DNA from: Chryseobacterium defluvii
GTDB taxonomy: Bacteria; Bacteroidota; Bacteroidia; Flavobacteriales; Weeksellaceae
Assembly: GCF_003634775.1 (NCBI RefSeq)
Contig: NZ_RBXB01000001.1
Location: forward strand, 930,001-994,000
Direction: 5' to 3'
Length of the DNA: 64,000 bases
A model generated the notes under the pieces. That model made no database searches, was not told the origin of the DNA, and saw only the letters and a list, made by a program, of their open reading frames with translations. Every line of letters starts with the position of its first letter. Positions within the stretch are counted from its first letter, which is position 1. A program made the position numbers and the translations under genes. Positions 7,999 through 16,466 of the stretch are shown in pieces.

Positions 7999-9573
7999 AT
8001 GAGATATTTTGATTTTCATTGCCATCCTGTTTTAAAACAGTTGTTTAATGACACTCCCAACATCGATGCTTTTATTTACAGAAGCGATGTTGCTGCATTA
8101 CCCAAAATGTGTTCCGATTTACCCAGTATCATTGAAACGCAAACGCATCCTACGCAGCTGTCTGAATTCAGTGATGAGGTGATCTTAGGGGCTGTTCTTT
8201 ACAGTGTGGAACGGTATGTGGCGCAAACGGTAATTCCGCTTCAGAACTATTTGAAAAAAACTTCCCGTTTCAAACTGTCCGAAAAGCTTTTAAACAATAT
8301 TGTTCAGAATACCAATAAACCTTTTTCCGACTTCTTAATGAAAAGAACATTGAATGAATATATTCAATCTTCCTCCTACCATATTCTAACCAAAGACAGC
8401 TTTAAAAAAGGACTTCCGAAAAATAAGGTCAATGTGTTTTTTACCATTGAGGGCTGCCATTCTTTAGTGGATAGCCCGAATTACTGTGACACGGTTAACA
8501 AATATAAACCATCAGATATTTTGAAAAACCTGGATAAAGTACAGGAAAAAGTAAAAGTAATATCCATTAATATTACCCATCTCCAACAATCAAGTCTGTG
8601 TAATCAGGCATTCGGCATGCAGGTAGCAGATTCCAAACCTTTTTTTCCTTCCGGAAACGGGTTGGAAAACGATGGGAGAACAGTGGTGCAGGGAATCTTT
8701 GACCGGAAAATTTGTGTAGATGTAAAACACATGAGCTACAAATCCCGAAAAGATGTAATGAATGAAATAGATTCAGGAAAATTTAAGAATGTACAACCTT
8801 TAGTTTGTACTCATGCCGGATTTACAGGAATGCCATTTAAAGATTGGGCAGGACATATTCAGCTTAAAAAGCCCCTTTCCGGGGCCTTATATCTGGAGAT
8901 TACCAAATCTTTTCATATGAAAAATGATCCAAGAAGACCGGGATTTCCAACCTTTAACGCTTCGACGATCAATTTATTTGATGAAGAAATTGCCTGGATC
9001 GTGAAAAATGACGGAGTGATTGGCGTTTCAATGGACAGAAGGATTCTAGGGTATGTTGATAAGCATGACGATGATCCGATAGGAATTAGCGGTATGGAAA
9101 GAATTGTAGATAAAGAATTCTTTTCAAAAACGGAATGGGCTGCCCTGGGAATCAAAAATGAAGATATAGGTAAGTTGATTGCTGAGGATGAATGTCTTAC
9201 TATGGGTGAATTGGAAGAAAATACGGAAAGCAGTATTCCGCAACGCAACGAATATTTCTATGATCATGTCCTCTATCACCTGAAGCATTACTTCCAGGTT
9301 TGCATAGACAACGGAATCCCGATTAGCAAAGCCCGGAAACAGATCACCATCGGAACAGATTATGACGGATTGATCAATCCTTTCCTCAATATGCTGACGG
9401 TCAAAAGAATGGCGGATCTGAAAAGCTATATCCGTATGAACCTGAAATATTTCTTAAAGGACTTACAGGATTCTAAACAATGGGCAGATCAGCTGGATGT
9501 TGATACCTTTGTGGAAGACCTTTTTTACAATAACGGATACAGATTTGTGAAAACCAGATTTGAAATCGAGTGA
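7999..9573 (+). CDS. M19-type (membrane dipeptidase-like) metallohydrolase
   Basis: A 524-residue protein of the amidohydrolase/renal dipeptidase (peptidase M19) group. It starts with FDFHCHP, the metal-binding His-x-His of the first strand, has an FFTIEGCHSL strand-end Glu, two more His-bearing segments (VCTHAGFTG and VDVKHMS), and a GTDYDGLINP motif matching the metal-binding Asp of the family. It is longer than the usual 350-400 residues, with extra helical insertions around 40-150 and 380-420. No signal peptide is seen, so it should be cytoplasmic. The next gene's open frame begins within its stop, and both are peptidases, so a shared role in dipeptide breakdown is plausible. Exact substrate unknown. 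Confidence 0.75.
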   Translation: MRYFDFHCHPVLKQLFNDTPNIDAFIYRSDVAALPKMCSDLPSIIETQTHPTQLSEFSDEVILGAVLYSVERYVAQTVIPLQNYLKKTSRFKLSEKLLNNIVQNTNKPFSDFLMKRTLNEYIQSSSYHILTKDSFKKGLPKNKVNVFFTIEGCHSLVDSPNYCDTVNKYKPSDILKNLDKVQEKVKVISINITHLQQSSLCNQAFGMQVADSKPFFPSGNGLENDGRTVVQGIFDRKICVDVKHMSYKSRKDVMNEIDSGKFKNVQPLVCTHAGFTGMPFKDWAGHIQLKKPLSGALYLEITKSFHMKNDPRRPGFPTFNASTINLFDEEIAWIVKNDGVIGVSMDRRILGYVDKHDDDPIGISGMERIVDKEFFSKTEWAALGIKNEDIGKLIAEDECLTMGELEENTESSIPQRNEYFYDHVLYHLKHYFQVCIDNGIPISKARKQITIGTDYDGLINPFLNMLTVKRMADLKSYIRMNLKYFLKDLQDSKQWADQLDVDTFVEDLFYNNGYRFVKTRFEIE

Positions 9574-9641
9574 AAAGGAATTTTGACAGAAAAAAAAGCC
9601 GTTTTTACAAAAAATCATTAATTTCATCTAAATTTATTACT

Positions 9642-11582
9642 ATGAAAAACAAATCCATCATTCTGGCTTTTTCTATAGCCGGAATGTTTCTTTCAGCACA
9701 GCAGAAAAATGAATATGTAAGCCCCAATGAAAACCTGATTGCGGAGAATATCCTTCCGATTCCCAAAAGCTTAAATCAGACCATAAAGAAATATTCCGAG
9801 AGCAGGAATGCCGGTTTAGCAGATGTGCATCCCAATGGAAAAGAAATTATAGCAAGCACACGTTTTGCATCCACCAATCAGCTTCACAGGATTTCATTTC
9901 CGATGGGAGCCAGAAGGCAGATCACTTTCTTTGATGAGCCTGTGGGATCGGCAAGCTATGAACCAACAAAAGGAGACTACCTGATATACTCAAAAGATAT
10001 AGGCGGTAACGAGTTCGGACAGCTTTTCAAACTTGATCTGAAAACAATGGAATCAAAGCTCCTTACCGATGGCGGAAGATCGCAGAACGGCGGGATAAAA
10101 TGGAAAAAAGACGGTTCCGGCTTTTATTTTACTTCTACCAAAAGAAATGGGGGAGACCGTGATATTTATTATATGAATCCGCTGAAACCTGAAGAAACAC
10201 AACTTGTTTTAGAGGTGAAAGGTGGGGGTTGGGGAATTAATGATCTCTCAGACGACGGAAAAAAACTGCTGATTGGTGAATATGTTTCCGCCAATGATTC
10301 CTATTTATATATTTATGATCTGGAAACTAAAAAACTGGAACCTGTTACCGACAGAAATGAAAAAGGGATAGTTCAGTCCGGTGCGACTTTTGGTAAAAAT
10401 CCGGATGAAATCTGGTATATAACAGACAGGGATAATGAATTTGAAAGGCTTGCTGTTTTAAATATAAAAACAAAGAAAATCAATTATCTTACATCTTCCA
10501 TCCTCTGGAATGTAGAAGGGTATGATGTGTCGGAAGATAAATCCACCCTTGTTTTCACTACCAACGAAAGCGGAATTAATAAAATGTATAAACTGGATAC
10601 CCGTACCAATAAATACACGCCGGTTAAAACTTCCTTAGGATTGATCGGAGGTGCAAAGTTTACTAAAGATGGTAAATATTTGTTCTTTACCCAATCGGCG
10701 GCTAACTCCGGATCTGATGTTTACAGACTGGATGTCGCTTCCAATACTATTGAAAGATGGACGGAAAGTGAGCAGGGAGAAATGCAGTCTGCAGATATGT
10801 CTGTTCCCAAGCTGATCGAGTGGAAGAGCTTTGACAATATGAAGATTACCGGCTTTTATTATCCCGCTTCCTCTAAATTCACCGGAAAAAGACCGGTAGT
10901 GATTTCCATTCACGGCGGCCCCGAAGGACAATCTATGGCTTCTTCATTAGGATCTTATAATTATTATACCAACGAATTGGGAGTCGCTATGATTTATCCC
11001 AACGTGAGAGGCTCTTCAGGATTTGGTAAGACCTTTATAGCCGCAGATAACTGGTATCTGAGAATGAATTCTGTAAAAGATATAGGCGCTTTGCTGGACT
11101 GGATCGCCAAGCAACCGGAGCTCGATAAAGATAGAATTATGATTATGGGAGGAAGCTACGGTGGCTTTATGACTTTAGCTACAGCTTATGAATATGCAGA
11201 CAGAATCAGGTGTTCCGTAGATGTGGTTGGAATTTCCGATTTCAATACCTTCCTTAAAAATACAGAGGAATACCGAAGAGATTTAAGAAGAGTGGAATAC
11301 GGTGACGAAAGAATCCCTAAAATGGCTGAATTCTTTACCAAAATAGCTCCTTTGAACAATATTGACAAGATCAAAAAACCGATGTTCATTATTCAGGGAA
11401 CGAATGATCCGAGAGTTCCCGTTACCGAAGCTGTACAGATGAGAGACAAGCTTAAAGCCCAGGGAAAAACCGTATGGTATCTGGAAGCCAAAAACGAAGG
11501 CCATGGATTCCGTAAAAAAGAAAATATAGACTTTCAGCGCCTGGCTGTCATCCGGTTTATGCAGGAGTATCTGTTAAAATAA
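9642..11582 (+). CDS. Secreted S9 prolyl oligopeptidase-family peptidase
   Basis: Serine peptidase of clan SC, family S9 (646 residues from this start). An N-terminal beta-propeller (about 60-400) contains repeated TolB/WD-like blades such as DVHPNGKEIIAST and KDGSGFYFTSTKR. The C-terminal alpha/beta-hydrolase domain has the Ser in GGSYGGFM (Ser505), the Asp in GTNDPRVPV and the His in NEGHGFRK. The frame is open upstream to a GTG at 9570 overlapping the previous stop; I chose ATG 9642 because it begins a signal peptide (KNKSIILAFSIAGMFLSAQ). It probably trims oligopeptides in the periplasm. Confidence 0.9.
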   Translation: MKNKSIILAFSIAGMFLSAQQKNEYVSPNENLIAENILPIPKSLNQTIKKYSESRNAGLADVHPNGKEIIASTRFASTNQLHRISFPMGARRQITFFDEPVGSASYEPTKGDYLIYSKDIGGNEFGQLFKLDLKTMESKLLTDGGRSQNGGIKWKKDGSGFYFTSTKRNGGDRDIYYMNPLKPEETQLVLEVKGGGWGINDLSDDGKKLLIGEYVSANDSYLYIYDLETKKLEPVTDRNEKGIVQSGATFGKNPDEIWYITDRDNEFERLAVLNIKTKKINYLTSSILWNVEGYDVSEDKSTLVFTTNESGINKMYKLDTRTNKYTPVKTSLGLIGGAKFTKDGKYLFFTQSAANSGSDVYRLDVASNTIERWTESEQGEMQSADMSVPKLIEWKSFDNMKITGFYYPASSKFTGKRPVVISIHGGPEGQSMASSLGSYNYYTNELGVAMIYPNVRGSSGFGKTFIAADNWYLRMNSVKDIGALLDWIAKQPELDKDRIMIMGGSYGGFMTLATAYEYADRIRCSVDVVGISDFNTFLKNTEEYRRDLRRVEYGDERIPKMAEFFTKIAPLNNIDKIKKPMFIIQGTNDPRVPVTEAVQMRDKLKAQGKTVWYLEAKNEGHGFRKKENIDFQRLAVIRFMQEYLLK

Positions 11583-11648
11583 ATTTAAAATCACCATATT
11601 TAGAAAAATTAATCCGGTTTTCTCGCCCTGTTTTCTTAATTTTATTCT

Positions 11649-12449
11649 ATGAATTTTGAGAAAGTAGGGCTTGTTTTATCCGGAGGCGGTACCAAAGGTA
11701 TTGCCCATGCGGGAGTTTTAAAATTCTTACACGAGAAAAACATCAATGTAGATATTTTATCATGTTGTAGCGCCGGCTCCATAGTTGGCTGCTTATATGC
11801 GATTGGGAAAACTCCGGAAGAAATTTTGGAATTTTTTAATTCTGTTTATTTTTTCAACTGGAAGCATTTTACATTTAATCAACCCGGATTGGTCTCTTCG
11901 GTGATCTTCAGAAATTATCTGGTACCGATCTTTCATGATATGAAATTAGGAGATTTGGATAAGGAAGTCAAAATTGTGGCTACTGAACTGGTAGCCGGAA
12001 CCCAGAAGATATTTGACCAGGATTTTAAAGTTACGGATGCTATTATTGCTTCATGCTCTATTCCCGGCGTTACCACTCCTTATATCATTGGTGATGAGAT
12101 GTACTGTGACGGAGGGGTTCTGAATAATTTTCCTGCAGACATTATCCGGGACGAGTGCGATAAGCTGATCGGAGTTTTTGTTTCTCCGCCTCATGATATC
12201 AAAATCAATGACCTTAAATCCATTAAGGCTATTGTATCGCGTTCTTATGATCTTCTTTCCTACAGAGTGGAAAAAGTGAAATTTGAATATTGCGATTGGT
12301 TTATTTCTTCCCAGAAACTATCCAGCTACGGGACTTTTGAAAGGAAAAAAGACAGATTGGAAGAAATATTCAATATAGGATATAATGCTGCGAAGGAAAG
12401 CTTTGCTGAAAGTCAGTTTATAACACAACTTAAACCTTCAGGAACCTGA
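11649..12449 (+). CDS. Patatin-like phospholipase
   Basis: Patatin-family acyl hydrolase of 266 residues. The oxyanion segment GGGTKGIAHAGVL is intact, the catalytic Ser41 lies in SCCSAGSIVG, and the catalytic Asp154 is in the CDGGVLNN motif (D-G-G). The nucleophile elbow is normally G-x-S-x-G; here the first Gly is replaced by Cys39. There is no signal peptide or membrane segment, so it should be cytosolic. Likely hydrolyses membrane phospholipids or lysophospholipids. The gene ends at a bidirectional terminator shared with gldA. Confidence 0.85.
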   Translation: MNFEKVGLVLSGGGTKGIAHAGVLKFLHEKNINVDILSCCSAGSIVGCLYAIGKTPEEILEFFNSVYFFNWKHFTFNQPGLVSSVIFRNYLVPIFHDMKLGDLDKEVKIVATELVAGTQKIFDQDFKVTDAIIASCSIPGVTTPYIIGDEMYCDGGVLNNFPADIIRDECDKLIGVFVSPPHDIKINDLKSIKAIVSRSYDLLSYRVEKVKFEYCDWFISSQKLSSYGTFERKKDRLEEIFNIGYNAAKESFAESQFITQLKPSGT

Positions 12450-12459
12450 ATGAATATAA

Positions 12460-12484
12460 AAATCCCGCTTTTAAAGCGGGATTT
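12460..12484. terminator. Bidirectional terminator between patatin and gldA
   Basis: AAATCCCGCTTT at 12460-12471 pairs with AAAGCGGGATTT at 12473-12484, with A and T tracts on both sides. It serves the converging plus-strand patatin and minus-strand gldA. Confidence 0.85.
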
Positions 12485-12492
12485 ATTATGAT

Positions 12493-13203
12493 TTAAACTT
12501 GATTTTCCATTTGAGTATAATTGGCAAAGGCTTCTTCCAGGCTTCCGAATTTGCCTTTGAATTCCTCAATAGGGCAATCCTGTAAAATATTTCCTTTGTG
12601 AATAAGAATTACACGGGAACAAAGCGCTTCCACTTCCTGCATGATGTGGGTGGAAAGCAACACTGTTTTTTCCTGTCCGATTTCTTTCACTACATTTCTG
12701 ATCTCGATAATCTGATTAGGATCAAGGCCATTGGTAGGCTCATCAAGAATCAAAAGGTCTGGCTGGTGAATGATTGCCTGAGCCAAACCAACTCTCTGCT
12801 TGTACCCTTTGGATAGCTGCCCGATCTTTTTAGACTTTTCGGGAGTAATTCCTACCAGATCAATCACTTCGTCCACTCTGGATTCAGGAATCTTGTGGAT
12901 ATTGGCCACAAACTGCAGGTATTCCTTTACATACATTTCCAGATATAACGGATTATTTTCCGGTAAAAAGCCGATTTTCTTTTTACTTTCGATAGCATAT
13001 TCGGAAATGTTGTTGCCATTAAAGATAATTTCACCTTCATCAATCTTCAGGGCACCGACAATTGATTTCATTAAAGTGGATTTTCCGGCTCCGTTAGGAC
13101 CCAGAAGACCAATGATTTCATTCTTGTCAATAGAAATGTTGATGCTGTTGAGAGCAGTTTGTTCCCCAAACTTTTTAGTTAAATTCGTTACCTGAAGAGA
13201 CAT
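12493..13203 (-). CDS. gldA: ABC transporter ATPase, GldA type
   Basis: ATP-binding subunit of an ABC exporter, 236 residues. Walker A is GLLGPNGAGKSTL, the signature is LSKGYKQRVGLAQA, Walker B is LLILDEPTNGLDPNQ and the switch His is in LSTHIMQEVEALC. The FLPENNPLYLEMYVKEYLQF segment and the LDPNQIIEIRNVVKEIG stretch match the gliding-motility protein GldA of Flavobacteriia, which works with GldF and GldG. The partner permease genes are not in this window. Many non-gliding Chryseobacterium-type species keep the gene, so it does not prove gliding. Confidence 0.85.
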   Translation of the reverse strand: MSLQVTNLTKKFGEQTALNSINISIDKNEIIGLLGPNGAGKSTLMKSIVGALKIDEGEIIFNGNNISEYAIESKKKIGFLPENNPLYLEMYVKEYLQFVANIHKIPESRVDEVIDLVGITPEKSKKIGQLSKGYKQRVGLAQAIIHQPDLLILDEPTNGLDPNQIIEIRNVVKEIGQEKTVLLSTHIMQEVEALCSRVILIHKGNILQDCPIEEFKGKFGSLEEAFANYTQMENQV

Positions 13204-13238
13204 AGTTTTAATGATCTTTTTGCAAAAATAAAAATAAA

Positions 13239-13263
13239 AAACTCATTCGCGGGGAATGAGTTT
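13239..13263 (-). terminator. Terminator of the minus-strand hypothetical gene
   Basis: AAACTCATTC at 13239-13248 pairs with GAATGAGTTT at 13254-13263. On the minus strand the stem is followed by T-rich sequence (13220-13238), so it ends the 13285-13839 transcript before gldA. Confidence 0.8.
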
Positions 13264-13284
13264 GCAGAATATTTAAAAATATAA

Positions 13285-13839
13285 TTATTTTCTCGATTTC
13301 TTGGTCTTACTGTTGGATGGGGCCGAAGTAGAAGCTGTAGCCGGTTTAACAGTATTCATGTTGTTCATCGTTGCAGGCTTACCATATAAGGCAGACTTTC
13401 CGTTTGTTCTTCCAAAGATTTTATCGACCTGTTTTTTATTCAGGAACTGCGATTTTCCAACATATTTTCTGTTCTTGTTGATATACTGGATAAATTGTAC
13501 GGTAGGTTGTCCGTAATTTTTCTCATAATGCAGTTCAATAATATCATTAGGGAGTTCAAGAGTGATATTTCCGATAGGAGTATCGATAAATCCGTCAGTA
13601 ATCAGTTTATAAAGGTCTTCAACATCTCCGTTTACATTTAAAAACGAAAAAGATCTGAAAGTATTTAAATTACTGGTATTAAGATCTTGATAATTAATGG
13701 TGAATTTATCTTGTTTTTTATATAAACCTACAGAGTTATCCTTGCCAATTTCCACTAAAGTTTCGTTTTTCAGCACTTTAATTTGTGAGAAAACAGAAAT
13801 ACTGAACAGGCAAGTAAATAGTAGAAGTACTTTTCTCAT
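13285..13839 (-). CDS. Secreted hypothetical protein with low-complexity tail
   Basis: A 184-residue protein with a clear signal peptide (MRKVLLLFTCLFSISVFSQ), a beta-rich middle (about 20-135, including DNSVGLYKKQDKFTINYQD and GNITLELPNDIIELHYEK) and a low-complexity C-terminus rich in Ala, Thr, Ser and Lys ending in KTKKSRK. I do not recognise the family. The KKQVDKIFGR segment may be a short structured motif. It is transcribed toward gldA but separated from it by a terminator. A possible -7 box lies about 460 bp upstream (14301-14308), which would leave a long leader. Confidence 0.6.
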   Translation of the reverse strand: MRKVLLLFTCLFSISVFSQIKVLKNETLVEIGKDNSVGLYKKQDKFTINYQDLNTSNLNTFRSFSFLNVNGDVEDLYKLITDGFIDTPIGNITLELPNDIIELHYEKNYGQPTVQFIQYINKNRKYVGKSQFLNKKQVDKIFGRTNGKSALYGKPATMNNMNTVKPATASTSAPSNSKTKKSRK

Positions 13840-14300
13840 TTTACTGGATTTTAATTTTTTATAATTGGTGTATCTAAATTATGAATAAAAATATTCAAAA
13901 ACAATCTTTATTTTCTTAAGCAAAAGTAGTATTTTTTTTTAATATCCATTAGTGCGGAAGAAATGATATTATGCGTTGCCTAATAATATTCTTTCTTTAA
14001 AAACCCTTTATTAATGGTACTTGCAAGAGTTTTACATTAGTATTGCTTTGAAAATGCATTTTTTGTAGTGATAAATGATTTTATTTCGTAATTTATTAAA
14101 ACACAGGGTTCGATTTATTTTTTACGCTAGGAAAAAGCTTCCGGTTTAAAATAATTGTTAATTTTACCCAGATGTTGTACTACAATGGTTAAGTTAGAAA
14201 ATTTAATAATGTGTTTTTGAATAAACGATGCTGCAGAATAAACTCTAAAGAAGAGTTCTTGTTAATTGTTTTTTTTCTCATTGTGTGTAAAATTTGATTG

Positions 14301-14308
14301 CAAATGTA
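14301..14308 (-). promoter_or_regulatory. Minus-strand -7 box (TACATTTG)
   Basis: On the minus strand this reads TACATTTG, matching the Bacteroidota TAnnTTTG -7 element. It points toward the gene at 13285-13839, whose start would lie about 450 nt downstream. No good -33 TTTG is visible at the right spacing. Confidence 0.35.
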
Positions 14309-14335
14309 AAGAAAATATTCAATTTATTAATTTTG

Positions 14336-14466
14336 AACCTGCTGTTATTGTATATAATAACAAAAGCAGCTATACGATTTGTATAACTGCCCTCCCTAAA
14401 AGTATTTAAACTGAGTAAAAATTCTTTTCGATTTAAAAGAGACCACTCCGCGATTGGAGTGATCTC
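14336..14466 (-). ncRNA. Candidate structured RNA segment (three hairpins)
   Basis: Three stem-loops lie in a row: TGTTATT/AATAACA around 14342-14361, nested inside CTGC/GCAG; GCAGCTATAC/GTATAACTGC at 14366-14390 (one mismatch); and GAGACCACTCC/GGAGTGATCTC at 14439-14466 (one mismatch). On the minus strand the last two are each followed by TTTT, so they look like tandem terminators of an unannotated minus-strand RNA. There is no matching gene and I do not recognise a known RNA family. Confidence 0.35.
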
Positions 14467-14627
14467 AAATATAAAATTCCCTTTTTTACTTTCTATTATC
14501 CTCAGATAATATTAATTACTCATATCTGATTGGTGTAAATGTAAAAATATAGAATATATAAATAATAATTATGTTATTATTAAGTAAATTAATCTTAAAA
14601 ATACACATAATAAAGAATATAATTCTG

Positions 14628-14635
14628 TATCTTTG
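14628..14635 (+). promoter_or_regulatory. -7 box of the Lrp/AsnC gene (TATCTTTG)
   Basis: TATCTTTG is a clean TAnnTTTG element, 34 bp ahead of the ATG at 14669. Because it overlaps a TTG at 14633 that would otherwise extend the frame, it supports the ATG as the true start. Confidence 0.65.
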
Positions 14636-14668
14636 GCTGAAAATCACCCTTTAAAAGAATATTATTCT

Positions 14669-15130
14669 ATGGAACATCTAGATAATAAAGATTTACAACT
14701 ACTCAGGTTGCTTCAAAAAGATGCAAAACTTACCGTTAAAGAGCTTGCTAAAGAAGTAAATCTTTCTCCATCCCCGGTTTTTGAAAGAGTTAAGCGTCTT
14801 GAACAGGAAGGATATGTAAAAAAATATGCCGCAATTCTGGATGCTGAAAAGTTGAATCTTGGATTTACCGTGTATTGTCAATTGAAACTGAAAAGTAACG
14901 ACAGCTATTTAGCCGTTGAATTTGAACGCGAGATTCTGGAAATAGAAGAAGTGGCCGAATGCTACAGCATCTCAGGTGATTTTGATTTTCTTCTGAAAGT
15001 ATATGTGCGGGATATGAAGCAATATCAGAATTTCGTTTTTAATATACTTGGAGCGGTCCCGTCAATTGGAAGTACCCACAGTACATTTGTAATGGCACAG
15101 GTGAAAAATATACATGGATTGACCATATAA
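14669..15130 (+). CDS. Lrp/AsnC-family transcriptional regulator
   Basis: A 153-residue leucine-responsive/AsnC-type regulator. The N-terminal winged HTH covers about residues 5-60 (LDNKDLQLLRLLQKDAKL, then ELAKEVNLSPSPVFERVKRLEQEGYVKKY), and the C-terminal RAM ligand-binding/oligomerisation domain covers about 65-150 (CYSISGDFDFLLKVYVRDM). Members bind amino acids and act as octameric regulators. The start was set by the promoter box at 14628-14635. It stands alone between a gene-free stretch and a terminator; the regulon is unknown. Confidence 0.9.
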   Translation: MEHLDNKDLQLLRLLQKDAKLTVKELAKEVNLSPSPVFERVKRLEQEGYVKKYAAILDAEKLNLGFTVYCQLKLKSNDSYLAVEFEREILEIEEVAECYSISGDFDFLLKVYVRDMKQYQNFVFNILGAVPSIGSTHSTFVMAQVKNIHGLTI

Positions 15131-15172
15131 CTGAATGCAAATAAGTTCATCAGGACGAAATATTTAATTAAT

Positions 15173-15202
15173 AAAAAGCTTGCAAATTTTGTAAGCTTTT
15201 TT
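15173..15202 (+). terminator. Terminator after the Lrp/AsnC gene
   Basis: AAAAAGCTTGCAAA pairs with TTTGTAAGCTTTTT (one G-U) at 15173-15202, ending in a T-run. Confidence 0.75.
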
Positions 15203-15316
15203 GTGAATCTGAGTCAGCTTAAAGCAGATTATTAACATTTTGGCAAAAAAATTGTTGCGGCTAGAATGTAGTATCATATGTTGTAATTTTAACTAAACCA
15301 CTTAAAATTTTATAAT

Positions 15317-15928
15317 ATGAAAAATTCAATTCTGGCCCTGTTAGCAGTTGCTGCTATGGTGGCTTGCAAAAAAAATGAAACTACGGCTGTTGACCAGTCT
15401 GCAGATAGTGCTGCAGTAATTGCTCCCGCCGATACTGTGATGGATGTTAATGACTCAACTGTGGTGTCAGACACTTCCGGAGTAGCAAATTCTCTTAGCG
15501 ATCAGGATAAAAAATTTGCAGATGCGGCTGCAAAAGGCGGAATAATGGAAGTGATGATGGGGCAGCTTGCAGCTACTAATGCGAACAATGCAACGGTGAA
15601 AGCGCTGGGACAGATGATGGTTAAAGATCATGGTAAAGCTAATGATGAGCTTACGAAATGGGCATCTACAGTGGGCTATACTCTTCCTGCTGGTTTAGAT
15701 GCTGCAAAGCAAAAAGAATACGATGATCTGAAAGCGAAAAAAGGAGCGGATTTTGATCGTGCATACACTGCTCTCATGGTGGATGACCATAAAAAGGATA
15801 TCGCAGAATTTAAAAAACAAGCTGCTGAGGGTAAAGAAGCGTCTTTGAAGTCTTTTGCTGACAAAACCCTTCCTACTTTAGAGCACCACCTGATGGAGTC
15901 GAAAAAAGCAAAGAATGCTGTAAAATAG
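15317..15928 (+). CDS. DUF4142 lipoprotein
   Basis: A 203-residue protein with a lipoprotein-like leader (MKNSILALLAVAAMVACKK, Cys17), an acidic and serine/threonine-rich linker (about 20-62) and a DUF4142 domain (about 63-200). That domain is a ferritin-like four-helix bundle; it shows the FADAAAKGGIMEVMMGQLA helix, a VKALGQMMVKDHGKANDEL helix and a LPTLEHHLMESKKAK C-terminal helix. His residues in KDHGKAN, DDHKKD and LEHHL resemble the conserved family positions. The role is unknown; members are often linked to envelope stress. It has its own strong terminator. Confidence 0.85.
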   Translation: MKNSILALLAVAAMVACKKNETTAVDQSADSAAVIAPADTVMDVNDSTVVSDTSGVANSLSDQDKKFADAAAKGGIMEVMMGQLAATNANNATVKALGQMMVKDHGKANDELTKWASTVGYTLPAGLDAAKQKEYDDLKAKKGADFDRAYTALMVDDHKKDIAEFKKQAAEGKEASLKSFADKTLPTLEHHLMESKKAKNAVK

Positions 15929-15937
15929 ACGTTCAAA

Positions 15938-15985
15938 AATAATCATAGAAAATCCTGCCATTCGGCAGGATTTTCTATGATTATT
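15938..15985 (+). terminator. 22-bp perfect stem terminator after DUF4142 gene
   Basis: The arm at 15938-15959 (beginning AATAATCATAG and ending CCTGCC) is perfectly complementary to 15964-15985 across the loop ATTC. The inner GC-rich part followed by TTTT forms the terminator; the outer extension makes the stem unusually long. Confidence 0.85.
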
Positions 15986-16358
15986 CCCTGAAATGAAGAA
16001 AAATTGGTTGTAATAATATACGAGGAATCAATAAATAGCTGTTTTCATATTCCTGCATGTGATACATCAATCTGTTTTTTTTGAAGAATCAAAATTATAA
16101 TTTTGAAGCATACCTCGATGGTAATTGATTCTAAGAAAACATTGACGAAAAAAAATGTAATGAGCGCTTTATCAACACATAGAGGGCTCTTTTATTTTTA
16201 TTTATATTAATTTCTATTAGTTTATTTTATATTATATAAATTCGCATCTATAAAAAAATATTATTGAAAAATAATTTAATTTTGAATTATATGAATGTAT
16301 ATTCGGAATTTTAAGGATGTAAAGATTACTTTAAACTCATCTTGTTTTAAGATAAAAG
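15986..16358. other. Gene-free stretch before the TPR/AraC regulator
   Basis: No coding sequence is apparent. A weak stem (GAGC/GCTC near 16161-16190) followed by T-rich sequence is the only structure seen ahead of the palindrome at 16359. Confidence 0.5.
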
Positions 16359-16384
16359 TTTATCATTTTCATGAAAATGATAAA
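16359..16384. promoter_or_regulatory. 26-bp perfect palindrome upstream of regulator
   Basis: TTTATCATTTTCA followed by its exact reverse complement, centred on CATG between 16371 and 16372. It lies 82 bp ahead of the ATG of the membrane AraC-type regulator, and no T-run follows. It is a strong operator candidate, possibly for self-regulation. A degenerate copy lies just after the gene at 18042-18065. Confidence 0.6.
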
Positions 16385-16466
16385 TGCGGCATTTTAGGTA
16401 ACGATGATGATGATTTATTTTTACAGCACTTAATCCGGTTGCATTATGTGAAAAACTAATGAACTA

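Larger units (their letters stand above)
13840..14627. other. AT-rich gene-free stretch with three hairpins
   Basis: About 790 bp with no credible coding sequence on either strand. It is very AT-rich. The supported elements are a minus-strand -7-like box at 14301-14308 and three consecutive stem-loops between 14336 and 14466, listed separately. The final part is the Lrp promoter. Confidence 0.6.

Noticed and set aside
12493..13203. Evidence for gliding motility
   Set aside because: gldA alone is widespread in non-gliding relatives; gldF, gldG and other motility genes are not in the window.
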